Positions 41,217 through 54,189 of a stretch of DNA of 64,000 bases are shown one piece after another. Every line of letters starts with the position of its first letter. Positions within the stretch are counted from its first letter, which is position 1. The notes beneath the pieces are model-generated. The model was given only the letters and a program-made list of their open reading frames with translations, made no database searches and was not told the DNA's origin. The DNA comes from Mailhella massiliensis (GTDB lineage Bacteria > Desulfobacterota > Desulfovibrionia > Desulfovibrionales > Desulfovibrionaceae). The translations under genes and the position numbers were made by a program. Location: the NCBI RefSeq assembly GCF_900155525.1, contig NZ_LT706951.1:410508-474507 (forward strand). The letters are read 5' to 3'.

Positions 41217-41245
41217 TTGCTTTTTATGGTGTAGTGCTTCATAAT
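41217..41245 (+). promoter_or_regulatory. sigma70 promoter of the ATP-grasp/esterase operon
   Basis: TTGCTT (41217-41222), 17-bp spacer, CATAAT (41240-41245), about 65 bp before the ATG. Confidence 0.7.
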
Positions 41246-41311
41246 AAGCAGACTGTACCAGTTGCCTGTTTGAGCATACGGGCGGAAGTATCGTCCGCAG
41301 AGAGGATCGTT

Positions 41312-42502
41312 ATGAATTTTGTTTTTATTTCTCCACAGTTTCCCCAGTCATACTGGAATTTTTGCGATCGCCTGAAGGCTCGCGGCGTGAATGTCCTCGG
41401 CATAGGCGATACGGCCTATGACGCTCTCTCCCCGGAGCTTCGGGCGTGCCTTACGGAATATTATCGTGTGGACTCCCTTGAGGACTACGATCAGGTGTAC
41501 CGTGCCATGGCCTTTCTTACCTTCAAGCACGGGCGTATCGACTGGGTGGAAAGCAATAATGAGTACTGGCTCAGTCAGGATGCCCGCCTGCGTGACGACT
41601 TCAATATACGAACCGGCATGAGCAGAGCGGAAGTGGCCAATGTACGTCGCAAGTCGGCCATGAAGAAATTCTATCAGGAGGCCGGAGTCCCGACGGCGCG
41701 CTGGCATCTCATCGACGATCTTGAGGACGGCAAGAATTTTGCCCACGAGGTGGGTTATCCCGTGTTTGTGAAGCCGGACGGCGGCATGGGCGCTTCGGGC
41801 AGCTACAAGATTTCCAGCGATGAGGAAATGGAGCGCTTCTATGCGGGCAAGGAAAACGTGCCCTATATCATGGAAGAATACCTCAGCGGAGATATCTGGT
41901 CGTATGACGGCATTTCCGATTCCGGGGCCAACGTCATTTTCGAGACCTGTACTTCCTGGCCGCCCTCCATTGCCGATATCGTGAACAACAAGGATCATCT
42001 TGCCTACTACACGGCCAGCAATCTGCCCGACGATCTCAGACTTGCGGGCCGCAATACCATCAAGGCTTTCAATGTCCGCAGCCGTTTTTTCCATCTGGAG
42101 TTTTTCCGGCTCAGGGAGGATAAGCCCGGCCTTGCGAAAAAGGGCGAACTTGTGGCGCTTGAGGTGAACATGCGTCCTGCGGGCGGCTGGACGCCGGATA
42201 TGTTCAACTATGCCAACAGCGTGGATGTATATTCCATCTGGGCCGACATGGTGACCCATGACAAGACGTTTGTGGATCTGGACAGACAGAAGTTCTTCGC
42301 CGTGTATGCGGGCAGGCGCGACGGCAAGCCCTATGCGCACACGCCGGAGGAAATCCGTTCCCGCTATGCAGGCCGCATCGTGATGGATCTGGATATTCCC
42401 GAGGCCATTTCCGGCGCCATGGGCAACCATCAGTGGACGGCCATTCTGGATACCGCCGAGCAGAAGGATGAATTCATCCGTTTCGTGCAGGAGACCTGCT
42501 GA
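41312..42502 (+). CDS. ATP-grasp carboxylate-amine ligase family protein
   Basis: A 396-residue ATP-grasp enzyme. The N-terminal Rossmann-like domain is MNFVFISPQFPQSYWNFCDRL; the ATP-binding region has FAHEVGYPVFVKPDGGMGASG and PYIMEEYLSG; the metal loop is VALEVNMRPAGGW. Such enzymes ligate a carboxylate to an amine or thiol through an acyl phosphate; the substrates here are unknown. GAGG lies 6 nt upstream. The stop codon overlaps the start of the esterase gene by 1 nt, so the two are translated together. Confidence 0.85.
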   Translation: MNFVFISPQFPQSYWNFCDRLKARGVNVLGIGDTAYDALSPELRACLTEYYRVDSLEDYDQVYRAMAFLTFKHGRIDWVESNNEYWLSQDARLRDDFNIRTGMSRAEVANVRRKSAMKKFYQEAGVPTARWHLIDDLEDGKNFAHEVGYPVFVKPDGGMGASGSYKISSDEEMERFYAGKENVPYIMEEYLSGDIWSYDGISDSGANVIFETCTSWPPSIADIVNNKDHLAYYTASNLPDDLRLAGRNTIKAFNVRSRFFHLEFFRLREDKPGLAKKGELVALEVNMRPAGGWTPDMFNYANSVDVYSIWADMVTHDKTFVDLDRQKFFAVYAGRRDGKPYAHTPEEIRSRYAGRIVMDLDIPEAISGAMGNHQWTAILDTAEQKDEFIRFVQETC

Positions 42503-43239
42503 TGGAATACAGGCGTCACAGCCAGTACAGCCGTATTCTGGGTCGGGAACTGCCGTTTGTGGTGTTCGGACGTACGGGCAGGCCGGTCATGGTTTTTCCT
42601 ACGCAGAACGGGCGTTGCACCGATTTTCATGAATTCGGTATGCCTGAAACCGTGGCGGAGCATATAGAAGCCGGTCGCGTTCAGCTTTTCTGCATGGATT
42701 CCATTGACAAAGAAACCTGGTCCGACAGGGACGGCGACAAAGGCCGCCGGGCCTGGCTTCAGGAATTGTGGTTCCGTTACTGTACGGAAGAATTCACGCC
42801 CCTCATGCTTCAGATGAACGGTACGCATCAGGCTCCCATTACCATGGGATGCAGCATGGGGGCCACCCATGCGCTCAATACCTTTCTGCGGCGTCCGGAT
42901 CTGTTCCACGGGGTCATCGCCCTGAGCGGCGCGTATGATGCGCGCTACTTCTTCGGCGATTACATGGATTCCAACCTCTACAACAACTCCATTGTGGATT
43001 ATATGGCAGGGATTGCGCTGGATCATGCCTATATTCCCATGTTCAATGCCCGCGCCATCTATGTGTGCACGGGACAGGGGGCCTGGGAGGAGGAAATGAT
43101 CCGCACCACGACCATGGTACGGAAGATTTTTGAAGAAAAAGGCATACGCGCCTTCATCGACTTCTGGGGCCGTGACGTGGATCATGACTGGCCCTGGTGG
43201 CGCAGGCAGTTCCCTTATTTTCTGAACAAGATACTGTGA
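42502..43239 (+). CDS. alpha/beta-hydrolase esterase, enterochelin-esterase/EstD-like
   Basis: A 245-residue esterase. The nucleophile elbow is G116-C-S118-M-G120 (TMGCSMGATHALN), and the catalytic His is His228 in DVDHDWPWWRRQ, the typical esterase-D end. The acid is expected near residue 196 in the ARAIYVCTGQGAWEEE region. No signal peptide, so cytoplasmic. It overlaps the ATP-grasp gene by 1 nt; the pair may form and hydrolyse the same acyl compound or act in sequence. A terminator follows. Confidence 0.85.
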   Translation: MEYRRHSQYSRILGRELPFVVFGRTGRPVMVFPTQNGRCTDFHEFGMPETVAEHIEAGRVQLFCMDSIDKETWSDRDGDKGRRAWLQELWFRYCTEEFTPLMLQMNGTHQAPITMGCSMGATHALNTFLRRPDLFHGVIALSGAYDARYFFGDYMDSNLYNNSIVDYMAGIALDHAYIPMFNARAIYVCTGQGAWEEEMIRTTTMVRKIFEEKGIRAFIDFWGRDVDHDWPWWRRQFPYFLNKIL

Positions 43240-43275
43240 AGACATCCGTCGGAATGGCGGTCGTTTTCCCATACG

Positions 43276-43310
43276 GAAAGCCGGGCGTATGAAGCGTCCG
43301 GCTTTCTCTG
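43276..43310 (+). terminator. terminator of the ATP-grasp/esterase operon
   Basis: Stem GAAAGCCGG/CCGGCTTTC (43276-43284 with 43298-43306) and a T-rich tail. Confidence 0.75.
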
Positions 43311-43654
43311 TTCTTCTTTCCGTCCTTTCTGTGTTCCGCCGTCTGTGAACTCCTGCGGAGTGCTCCGGCGTAGGCTCGTTTTCCCCATAGCTTCGGGACA
43401 ACTTGTCCCGAAATCGTTTGCTGTGTTTTTCTCCGGCCGGGATGCTTCGTTTCGGCAGGTTATTCGTTTTTCAATGTGCCGCCCGGTGCTGAACTACCTT
43501 GGGTCTACAGCTGAATAACCGTTCGTTTCGCATATCCGCATATCCGAAAGAAGGAAACTTCAGTAAAAAAACAGGCAGTTTCCGGCATTCGGATTGTGGT
43601 GGAATGGAAGAATCGGACTTTTCGGAGGTTTCTGTATCATGATAAACTAGGATA
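43311..43654. other. 344-bp gap with a 21-bp palindromic element
   Basis: TTCGGGACA-ACT-TGTCCCGAA (43392-43412) is a perfect 9-bp inverted repeat with a 3-nt centre, like a repressor site or small hairpin. No gene is seen. Confidence 0.4.
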
Positions 43655-43852
43655 ATGTCCATAACTGATTATGAAAAAATATATGATTTATGGGTCAATA
43701 TTCCAGGAATGGGATTAAATTCAACGGATGACAGTAGAGAATATATTGAAAAGTATTAAAAACGCAATCCAACATCAAGTTTTGTGGTAGAGTGTAATGG
43801 AAATATAAACTGGAATAGATATATGATTTTCATAATATATGGAAATTGTTAA
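43655..43852 (+). pseudogene. remnant of a GNAT-family N-acetyltransferase
   Basis: The frame begins MSITDYEKIYDLWVNIPGMG, the standard N-terminus of a common GNAT acetyltransferase family, continues through LNSTDDSREYIEKY, hits TAA at 43757-43759 where the family has a residue before KRNP, then resumes KRNPTSSFVVECNGNI before losing similarity and ending at 43852. About two thirds of the normal gene (the acetyl-CoA loop onward) is missing. It is about one third GC, far below its neighbours, so it was acquired and has since decayed. Confidence 0.8.
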
Positions 43853-44692
43853 ATCCTAGGGCTGACAAGGAGGGGATGAACGAAACTGTCCCTTCAAAAG
43901 GCAACAGGGGAGCAGATTCCTGCCGGGCAAACGAAAAACGTCCGACGGGACCACGGGGTCGGATGAAAGGGCATGTCTCTGATCAATCGCGGGGCGGAAA
44001 GGGAGAAAATAAGGCGTGGGGGCAGGAAAACGGACGTATCCTTCCCTTGGAGAGGCTCTTTGCAACGGCAATCCCTTCTTCGCGAGGTTTTTCTGGACTC
44101 CCGGCATTCCATGATGCGAAGGAAAGCGTCGGAACCGGACGGAAGCGGATGACGCCGTGCGGCGATGATATGTACGGTGGAAAGGGGGAATACTTCCGCT
44201 CTGGAGGAAACGAAACTTTTTTGACGGGGCTCCGGCGGCACTGTTTGCGCCATGCCGCGTGAACGAAATGGAGTGTTGCACTCCCCGGAGAAGATTCCTG
44301 ACCGTAACGCTGATGCGACATGGCTGGCACGGCGGTCGGCAGGTACTCTTTTGCCTGCATCAAGCGTAAACGCCGTGCGATTTGTTCTTGCGAAAGATGG
44401 TCGTGGGGGGTCGGGAAAAAGCGTGACTTTTCAACAAAAGATGTTCAACACGGAAGAATGAGTTTGTACGGTCGTTCCCGGGGGAAAAGAAAGGTGAAAA
44501 ATACCTACGCCGTCCGTACACGGAGAGCGTTTTCCTCAGCAGAATCCGTTTTCCCGAGGAACAGGAATTTCCGGGAAAAACGATGTCGAAGAAAGCCGGA
44601 GGGATCGGCTTTGCAGATTCGGGGAAAAGTCTCCGGGCGCGGACGGCGTCGCAGAAGTCGGCGCGGGACAGGCCCGCGCCGGAAAGAAAGCA
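43853..44692. other. 840-bp gap, no supported gene
   Basis: Frames open on both strands have biased compositions; the best candidate (MNETVPSKG, from 43876) has a ribosome site too close to its ATG. A 9-bp perfect hairpin (44659-44667 with 44673-44681) follows the rubrerythrin gene end on the minus strand and is its likely terminator, without a T tract. Confidence 0.4.
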
Positions 44693-45238
44693 TTAGAAGT
44701 AGCGCTTCAGCAGGCCGGCGAAACCGGCGCCGTGGCGGGCTTCGTCCTTGGCCATTTCATGCACGGTGTCGTGGATGGCGTCGTAGCCCTTGGCCTTGGC
44801 CTTGCGGGCGGTTTCCATCTTACCGGCGCAGGCGCCGGCTTCGGCTTCGGCACGCATCTTCACATTGGTCTTGGTGCAGGGCACGAGCACTTCGCCGAGC
44901 AGTTCGGCGAACTTGGCGGCGTGTTCGGCTTCTTCAAAGGCATAGCGCTTGAAGGCGTCGGCGATTTCGGGATAGCCTTCACGTTCAGCCTGGCGGCTCA
45001 TGGCAAGGTACATGCCCACTTCGGTGCATTCACCGGTGAAGTTGGCGCGCAGTTCTTCCATGATGTCGGCGTCTTCCACCTTGCCGTCACCCACATGGTG
45101 TTCCGTCACGAAGCCGGCGTTGCCTTCTTCCACGCGGAATTTGGAGCCGGGGGCCTTGCACTGGGGGCACACGAAACCTTCGGGGAGGCTTTCCGCTTCA
45201 ACGGTATAGCCGCAGACAGGGCAGACATACTTTTTCAT
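44693..45238 (-). CDS. reverse rubrerythrin (rubredoxin-ferritin-like peroxidase)
   Basis: A 181-residue protein with the domains in reverse order to classical rubrerythrin: an N-terminal rubredoxin knuckle (VCPVCGY and [13 protein letters not shown]) then a ferritin-like diiron domain ([49 protein letters not shown] with the Glu/His ligands). Such proteins reduce hydrogen peroxide using NADH via an oxidoreductase and are part of anaerobe oxidative-stress defence. The start at 45238 has GGAG 8 nt upstream; the ATG at 45244 is too close to it. Confidence 0.92.
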   Translation of the reverse strand: MKKYVCPVCGYTVEAESLPEGFVCPQCKAPGSKFRVEEGNAGFVTEHHVGDGKVEDADIMEELRANFTGECTEVGMYLAMSRQAEREGYPEIADAFKRYAFEEAEHAAKFAELLGEVLVPCTKTNVKMRAEAEAGACAGKMETARKAKAKGYDAIHDTVHEMAKDEARHGAGFAGLLKRYF

Positions 45239-45324
45239 GATCATATCTCCTGGTGGGATGAGAAGGGGCGCAGGGCCCCGATTGCCGGAGGGGAAAAGTT
45301 CTTCCGCCCGGCATAAAACGCAGA

Positions 45325-45351
45325 GGGGGCGGAAAGAATCTCTCCGCCCCC
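45325..45351 (-). terminator. terminator of the PFOR gene
   Basis: A 9-bp stem GGGGGCGGA/TCCGCCCCC (45325-45333 with 45343-45351), 11 bp after the PFOR stop; the tail is CTCTGCGTTTTA on the minus strand. Confidence 0.7.
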
Positions 45352-45361
45352 GGTTTTCAGA

Positions 45362-49050
<3,689 letters not shown>

Positions 49051-49233
49051 CCGTTTTTCCTCTCCCAAGATATCAAAAAACTCATGTTCCGTAAAGATGG
49101 CCGGGCGTCCGGGGGAAGAATAAAAAACGAAATTATCATTTACCGGTACCCCGGAAAGAGGCAAGGATGGAGGGGCGGGCCTGCTTGCGGGCGAAAAATC
49201 TCTGCGGGCGTTGCGTCCGCTCAAGGGGGAAAC

Positions 49234-49671
49234 ATGGATTACAGCGATTCCGTCGATAGGCTCAGCCGGATTCTTGTCCGGGCACATCGCATCATTCAGC
49301 TGGAACTGCTCCGGCAGGGAGTGGACGATCTGGTCCCCTCCCACGGGGCCGTGCTGGAACATCTGCATCAGGCTGGCATGGCACAGCCCGTGACGGAGCT
49401 GGTGGTTGCCCTTAAAAGACCCAAGTCCTCCATCACCAAGGCGACGGACAGTCTGGAAAAGGGCGGTTACGTCTTCAAAAAGCCCAATCCCGGCGACGGC
49501 CGGAGCTATCTTGTGGGGCTTACCCCGGCGGGCAGCGACGCGCTTCTGCAGTTCCGCAAGGCCTACGCCGTGATGGAGAAGCGGCTCTTTGCCGCCATAT
49601 CGGAAGACCGGAGGGAAGCCTGTATGCAGGTTCTGGCGGAAATGGAAGGCAATCTGGAAAGGTATCTGTAG
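49234..49671 (+). CDS. MarR family transcriptional regulator next to PFOR
   Basis: A 145-residue winged-helix regulator. The DNA-binding core is QPVTELVVALKRPKSSITKATDSLEKGGYVFKK with the wing PGDGRSYLVGLTPAG. CAAGGGGGA lies before the ATG at 49234. It is divergent from PFOR, with the palindrome 190 bp away in the PFOR promoter, suggesting control of PFOR and perhaps itself. The ligand is unknown; a redox or organic-acid signal is possible. Confidence 0.88.
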   Translation: MDYSDSVDRLSRILVRAHRIIQLELLRQGVDDLVPSHGAVLEHLHQAGMAQPVTELVVALKRPKSSITKATDSLEKGGYVFKKPNPGDGRSYLVGLTPAGSDALLQFRKAYAVMEKRLFAAISEDRREACMQVLAEMEGNLERYL

Positions 49672-50116
49672 GAGGGAGCGGAGTCCCGGAACAGGCCGCG
49701 CGGGCAGCCTGAAACGGGCTTTCTCCGGTCCGCCCCGGTGCGGCATCCGTGAAGCGCAGGGGCCGGGACAGCTTTTCTTCCCGGTGGTACGTCATGTTTC
49801 CCCACAGTGTCTGCGGGAGGAGAGAACCCGCACGGGAAGCGGGAAGAGGCGTATCCGGCACGGAATTCCGCTTTGCCCGCAGGTCTGCTCCTGCCTGCGG
49901 ATATGAAGGAGGCTGAGGGCGGAGCGTGGAAGGCGGGGAAGTGTTCCGTTCGAGGAGATGATGCGGGGCGGCTGCGCGTTTCTGTACCTGTCGTGTACGG
50001 AAAAACCTGGTTCGGAAACGGGCCGGGGATGATTGAAAGGGGAAATCGTGCCTGCCCTGAGGCCGGGGCACATGCTGCGGCGCCGGTTCCGCCGTCAGCC
50101 GTCCCCGGCCTTCAGG
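49672..50116. other. 445-bp gap, no gene seen
   Basis: This lies between the marR gene and the agmatinase gene, convergent. A hairpin CCGCAGG/CCTGCGG (about 49879-49902) is the only clear structure. Confidence 0.35.
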
Positions 50117-50992
50117 TCACTTTCTGCGGGAACGTTCCGCAATGCCCATAAGGGCGTAGGTCAGGCTTGCGGCGGCGAAGTCCGAAACGATGTGACCTTC
50201 CCGCGGCGCAAGTTCCACCACGTCGAAGCCCAGAAGATTGCGCCCGGCCACGGCTTTTTCCGCAAGATCCAGGGCCTGATACCAGCCGAGCCCTCCGGGA
50301 ACGGGAGTGCCCGTTTCCGGGAGGATGGAAGGATCGAGTCCGTCCACGTCGAAGGTGATGAAGATGTTTTCAGGAAAGCCGTCGGGCAGGATTTTTTCGG
50401 GGATGCCCCTGCGGCAGAGCAGCGGGGCGTCCCAGGCAACGACGCCGTGCTTTTTGCGCGCCGCCATTTCCTCACTGCAGAAAATGCGGTTGCCGAGCTG
50501 CACGAGGGGCAGCTCAAGATCCGCCACGGCCCGCCGCATGACGGAGGCGTGACTCCAGCGGCTTCCCTCATAGCTGTCTCTGAGGTCGGCATGGGCATCG
50601 AACTGCACCACGCCGAAGGTGCCGAAACGCTCCTTCAGAGCAACCATTTCCCCGTAGGTGAGGGAATGTTCCCCGCCGAGCACCACGGGCATGGCACCCG
50701 CATCCAGCGCCGCAAGCACGGCGCGGCGTACGTTTTCCATGACCTCTTCCGGCCTGCCGGAGCAGTCCACGGGATGCTGGGTGAAGATGCCGCCTTCTCC
50801 GGGGAAGCTCGTGCCGTCATACAGCTCCAGCTGGTCGGAGGCTTCGAGAATGGCTTCCGGGCCGCGGGCCGTGCCGCCCGCGTAGCTTACCGTGGCCTCA
50901 TAGGGCACGGGAATGACGTGAAAGCGCGCCTTGTCGGCGGGAACGGCGGGAACTTCCGAGGAAAGGAAGCGGTTTTCGTATTCTTTCAGCAT
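50117..50992 (-). CDS. speB: agmatinase/arginase/formimidoylglutamase-family hydrolase
   Basis: A 291-residue ureohydrolase. The binuclear Mn ligands are visible: GGEHSLT (His), QFDAHADLRD (Asp, His, Asp) and ITFDVDGLDPS (Asp, Asp). Length and motifs fit agmatinase, which makes putrescine and urea from agmatine, but arginase or guanidine hydrolases share them. CAGGAG lies 6 nt before the ATG at 50992. No other polyamine gene is in the window. Confidence 0.8.
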   Translation of the reverse strand: MLKEYENRFLSSEVPAVPADKARFHVIPVPYEATVSYAGGTARGPEAILEASDQLELYDGTSFPGEGGIFTQHPVDCSGRPEEVMENVRRAVLAALDAGAMPVVLGGEHSLTYGEMVALKERFGTFGVVQFDAHADLRDSYEGSRWSHASVMRRAVADLELPLVQLGNRIFCSEEMAARKKHGVVAWDAPLLCRRGIPEKILPDGFPENIFITFDVDGLDPSILPETGTPVPGGLGWYQALDLAEKAVAGRNLLGFDVVELAPREGHIVSDFAAASLTYALMGIAERSRRK

Positions 50993-51081
50993 GAGAACTC
51001 CTGAAGCTTGTTGACGGTGGGGAAACGGCGGAGCATGGCCGCGCCGTTCTTCCGTTTTGTCCGGGGGGGCCGCGTTCCGCC

Positions 51082-54000
51082 TTACTGTTCCTGTGCGGCA
51101 AGACTCTTGCGGAAGATGCGGCGCATGTGGCGGCTTACCCATTTTCCGAGGTTGTCGAGGTACACATAGTACACCGGGGTGATGTAGAGCGTGACGAGCT
51201 GCGAGAACACAAGGCCGCCGGCCACGCAGATACCTATGGGCTGACGGGCTTCCGCACCGGTGGCGCCGATGCCGAAGGCCAGGGGAAGCGCGCCCATGAC
51301 GGCCGCAAGCGTGGTCATGAGAATGGGCCGGAAGCGGATGAGGCAGCCCTGCACGATGGACTCTTCCGTCCCCATGGAACCGCTTCTTTCCGCGGCGAGG
51401 GCGAAGTCCAGCACCATGATGGCATTCTTCTTCACGATGCCGATGAGCATGATGATGCCCACGAAGGCCGTCATGTTCAGTTCCGAATCGAAGAGCCAGA
51501 GACAGAACAGCGCGCCGAATCCGGCGGAAGGCAGACCGGAAAGAATGGTGATGGGGTGTATGAAGCTTTCATACAGAATGCCGAGCACGATGTAGATGAG
51601 GATGAGCGCCACGATGATGATGAGTATCATGTCGCGCACGGAATCCTGGAAGTCCTGCGCCGTACCGGTAAGGCTGCCGGACACGGAGGCGGGCAGAAGT
51701 TCGCCTGCCACACGTTCCACATCGGCCATGGCTTCGCCCATGGCATAGCCTGCGGCCACGTTGAAGGAAATGCTCACGGCCGGGAACTGTCCTCTGTGGT
51801 TCACGGAAAGGGGGCCTGCTTCGAACTGACGGGTGACCAGCGTTTCCAGAGGCACCAGTTTGCCCTTGCTGGAGCGCAGGTAGATGCCGTCCAGAATACT
51901 GGCGCTGTCCTGAAGCTCGCGCAGCACTTCCATTTTCACGGTGTAGTCGCTCACGTCCGTGTAGATGGTGGAGATTTCGCGGGTACCGAAGGCGGAATAG
52001 AGGGCGTTTTCAATCTGCGAGAGCGTCACCCCCAGCATGGTGGCCTTGTCTCTGTCCACGATGAGACGGATGGAAGGGTTCATGAGCTGGAGGTCGGAAC
52101 CGATATCGCGCACGCTTTTGACATGGTGCAGGGCTTCTTCCACTTCGCGGGCGGCGTCGTAGAGTTTCTGAGTGTTGCTGCCCACCAGAGTGTAGGTATA
52201 TATGCCGGTGCTGCTGCCGCCCGCTCCCTGCATGTTGGCGTTTCTCAGGGAAACCATGAGGGTGGGGTTGTTGCCGAGCGCCTTTCTGAGGCGTTCGATG
52301 ACCACGTTGATGTTTTCGCGTTCGGACACGGGCTTCAGGCGCACCATGATGTTGGCGGTGTTGGTGTCGGCTCTGGTGCCGCCGCCTATGGTGGTGGTGA
52401 AGCTGCGTACCGCGGGATCGGCCAGAATGATGGGATGCAGCTGCTGTACCGCGCGCGTCAGCGCTTCGAAGGAAATGGACTCCTCGGCCTTGGCGAAAAC
52501 GCGGATACGGCCGCCGTCGATGGCGGGGAAATAGCCCGTAGGCACCAGGGTGGAAAGCCACCAGGTGGCCCCGATGAGCGCAAGCGACCCCAGGAAGGTG
52601 AGGAACTTGTGCCGCATCACGCAGTAAAGACTGCGGGAATACAGGGAAAGCAGCCCGAGAAAGACATGCTCCATGGCGGCCTTGAAGCCCGAATGCTTGA
52701 GATGCACCGACTGATCCGTAAGGAAGATGGCGCTCATCATGGGCGTGAGGCTGATGGAAATGAAGAAGGAAATGGAAATGGCGATGATGATGACGGCCGC
52801 AAATTCAAAGAACATGCGGCCTGCGGTGCCGGGCAGAAAGAGCAGCGGAATGAACACCGCGCCCAGGGAGACGGTCATGGAAAGGATGGTGAAGCCTATT
52901 TCCCCCGCGCCGTCCATGGCGGCCGTCAGGGGGGATTTGCCCATTTCTCTGTGTCGTATGATGTTTTCCAGCATGACGATGGCGTCGTCCACCACGAATC
53001 CCACCACCAGAATGAGGGCCATGAGCGACATGTTGTCGAGGCTGAATCCGGCGAAGAACATGAGCGGGAAGGTGGCCACCACGGAAAGCGGCAGCGCAAG
53101 GCTGGGAATGATGGTGGCCATGCCGTCGCGCAGGAAGAGGTAAATGACCAGAACCACCAGGAGTATGGTCAGAAGAAGGGTGAACTCCACTTCTTCCACG
53201 GATTCCTTGATGGGAATGGAGGTGTCTTCCACCACGGCCATGTCGATGGAGGGGGGCAGGGTGCTTTCGATGTCGGCAAGCAGGTCGAGAATATCGCTTA
53301 CGATCTGCACGGTGTTGCCGCCGGGCTGGCGCGTCACCTGCACGATGACGCCCGGATCGCCGCTGATGAAGCTGGCCTGGTTGGTTTCCTCCACGCCTTC
53401 CTCCACGTCGGCCACGTCGCTCAGGCGCACGGGCGCGCCGTTGCGCCATGCCACCACGATTTTCGCGAAATCCTCGGCCCTGACCAGCGAACCGTTGTCC
53501 TTGATGTTGCGGATGCGGTCTCTGCCTTCCAGCTTGCCGGTGGGAAGCGTGACGTTGGCCGCGTCTATGCCGTTGCGTATTTCTTCCGCGCTTACGTCGC
53601 GGGCCTGCATGAGGTCGGGCCTGAGGTTCACGCGCACGGCATAGCGCTTCGCGCCGCGCACGTCGGATTTGGAAACGCCCGCCACCATGGAAAGACGCTG
53701 GGAAACGTAGTTTTCCGCGTAGTCGGTAAGCTGCTGCCGGGTAAGAGTGTTGGAGGTGAGCGCTATCTGTATGACGGGCAGGGAGTCCGGGTCCAGCTTC
53801 ATGAAGCGGGGCATCTGCGTCATGGTTTCCGGCATACGGGAATAGGCAATGGAAATGGCCGACTGCACGTCGAGCGCCGCGCCGTCGATATCGCGGTCAA
53901 GTTCGAACTCCACGCGGACCATGGTGCGCCCGAGCTTGTTGGTGGAGGTCATGTTCTTGACGCTGGAAATGGTGGAAATCTGCTTTTCCAGCGGTTTGGC

Positions 54001-54189
54001 CACGGAGGTTGCCATGGTTTCCGGCGAAGCGCCGCTCAGCGTGGCGGAAACGATGATGACGGGGTAGTCGATATTGGGGTTTTCGCTCAGCGGCAGGCGC
54101 AGATAGCTCATCCAGCCGAAGATGAGTATGCCCATCATGAGCAGCGTGGTGGCCACGGGCCTTTTGATGAACAGCGTCGACATGTTCAT
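51082..54189 (-). CDS. RND-family multidrug efflux transporter (HAE1/AcrB type)
   Basis: A 1035-residue inner-membrane pump with 12 helices and two large periplasmic loops. The start MNMSTLFIKRPVATTLLMMGILIFG, the proton-relay GFVVDDAIVMLENI with its Asp-Asp pair, and the SFMISLTPM-like helix end are typical. It pairs with the adaptor gene, overlapping its stop by a few bases (ATGA). No outer-membrane channel gene is present, so a TolC-type protein must be encoded elsewhere. Confidence 0.93.
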   Translation of the reverse strand: MNMSTLFIKRPVATTLLMMGILIFGWMSYLRLPLSENPNIDYPVIIVSATLSGASPETMATSVAKPLEKQISTISSVKNMTSTNKLGRTMVRVEFELDRDIDGAALDVQSAISIAYSRMPETMTQMPRFMKLDPDSLPVIQIALTSNTLTRQQLTDYAENYVSQRLSMVAGVSKSDVRGAKRYAVRVNLRPDLMQARDVSAEEIRNGIDAANVTLPTGKLEGRDRIRNIKDNGSLVRAEDFAKIVVAWRNGAPVRLSDVADVEEGVEETNQASFISGDPGVIVQVTRQPGGNTVQIVSDILDLLADIESTLPPSIDMAVVEDTSIPIKESVEEVEFTLLLTILLVVLVIYLFLRDGMATIIPSLALPLSVVATFPLMFFAGFSLDNMSLMALILVVGFVVDDAIVMLENIIRHREMGKSPLTAAMDGAGEIGFTILSMTVSLGAVFIPLLFLPGTAGRMFFEFAAVIIIAISISFFISISLTPMMSAIFLTDQSVHLKHSGFKAAMEHVFLGLLSLYSRSLYCVMRHKFLTFLGSLALIGATWWLSTLVPTGYFPAIDGGRIRVFAKAEESISFEALTRAVQQLHPIILADPAVRSFTTTIGGGTRADTNTANIMVRLKPVSERENINVVIERLRKALGNNPTLMVSLRNANMQGAGGSSTGIYTYTLVGSNTQKLYDAAREVEEALHHVKSVRDIGSDLQLMNPSIRLIVDRDKATMLGVTLSQIENALYSAFGTREISTIYTDVSDYTVKMEVLRELQDSASILDGIYLRSSKGKLVPLETLVTRQFEAGPLSVNHRGQFPAVSISFNVAAGYAMGEAMADVERVAGELLPASVSGSLTGTAQDFQDSVRDMILIIIVALILIYIVLGILYESFIHPITILSGLPSAGFGALFCLWLFDSELNMTAFVGIIMLIGIVKKNAIMVLDFALAAERSGSMGTEESIVQGCLIRFRPILMTTLAAVMGALPLAFGIGATGAEARQPIGICVAGGLVFSQLVTLYITPVYYVYLDNLGKWVSRHMRRIFRKSLAAQEQ

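Noticed and set aside
43876-44262. Frame starting MNETVPSKG after the GNAT remnant
   Set aside because: AAGGAGG is only 2 nt from the ATG and the residues have no family resemblance or coding-like balance.
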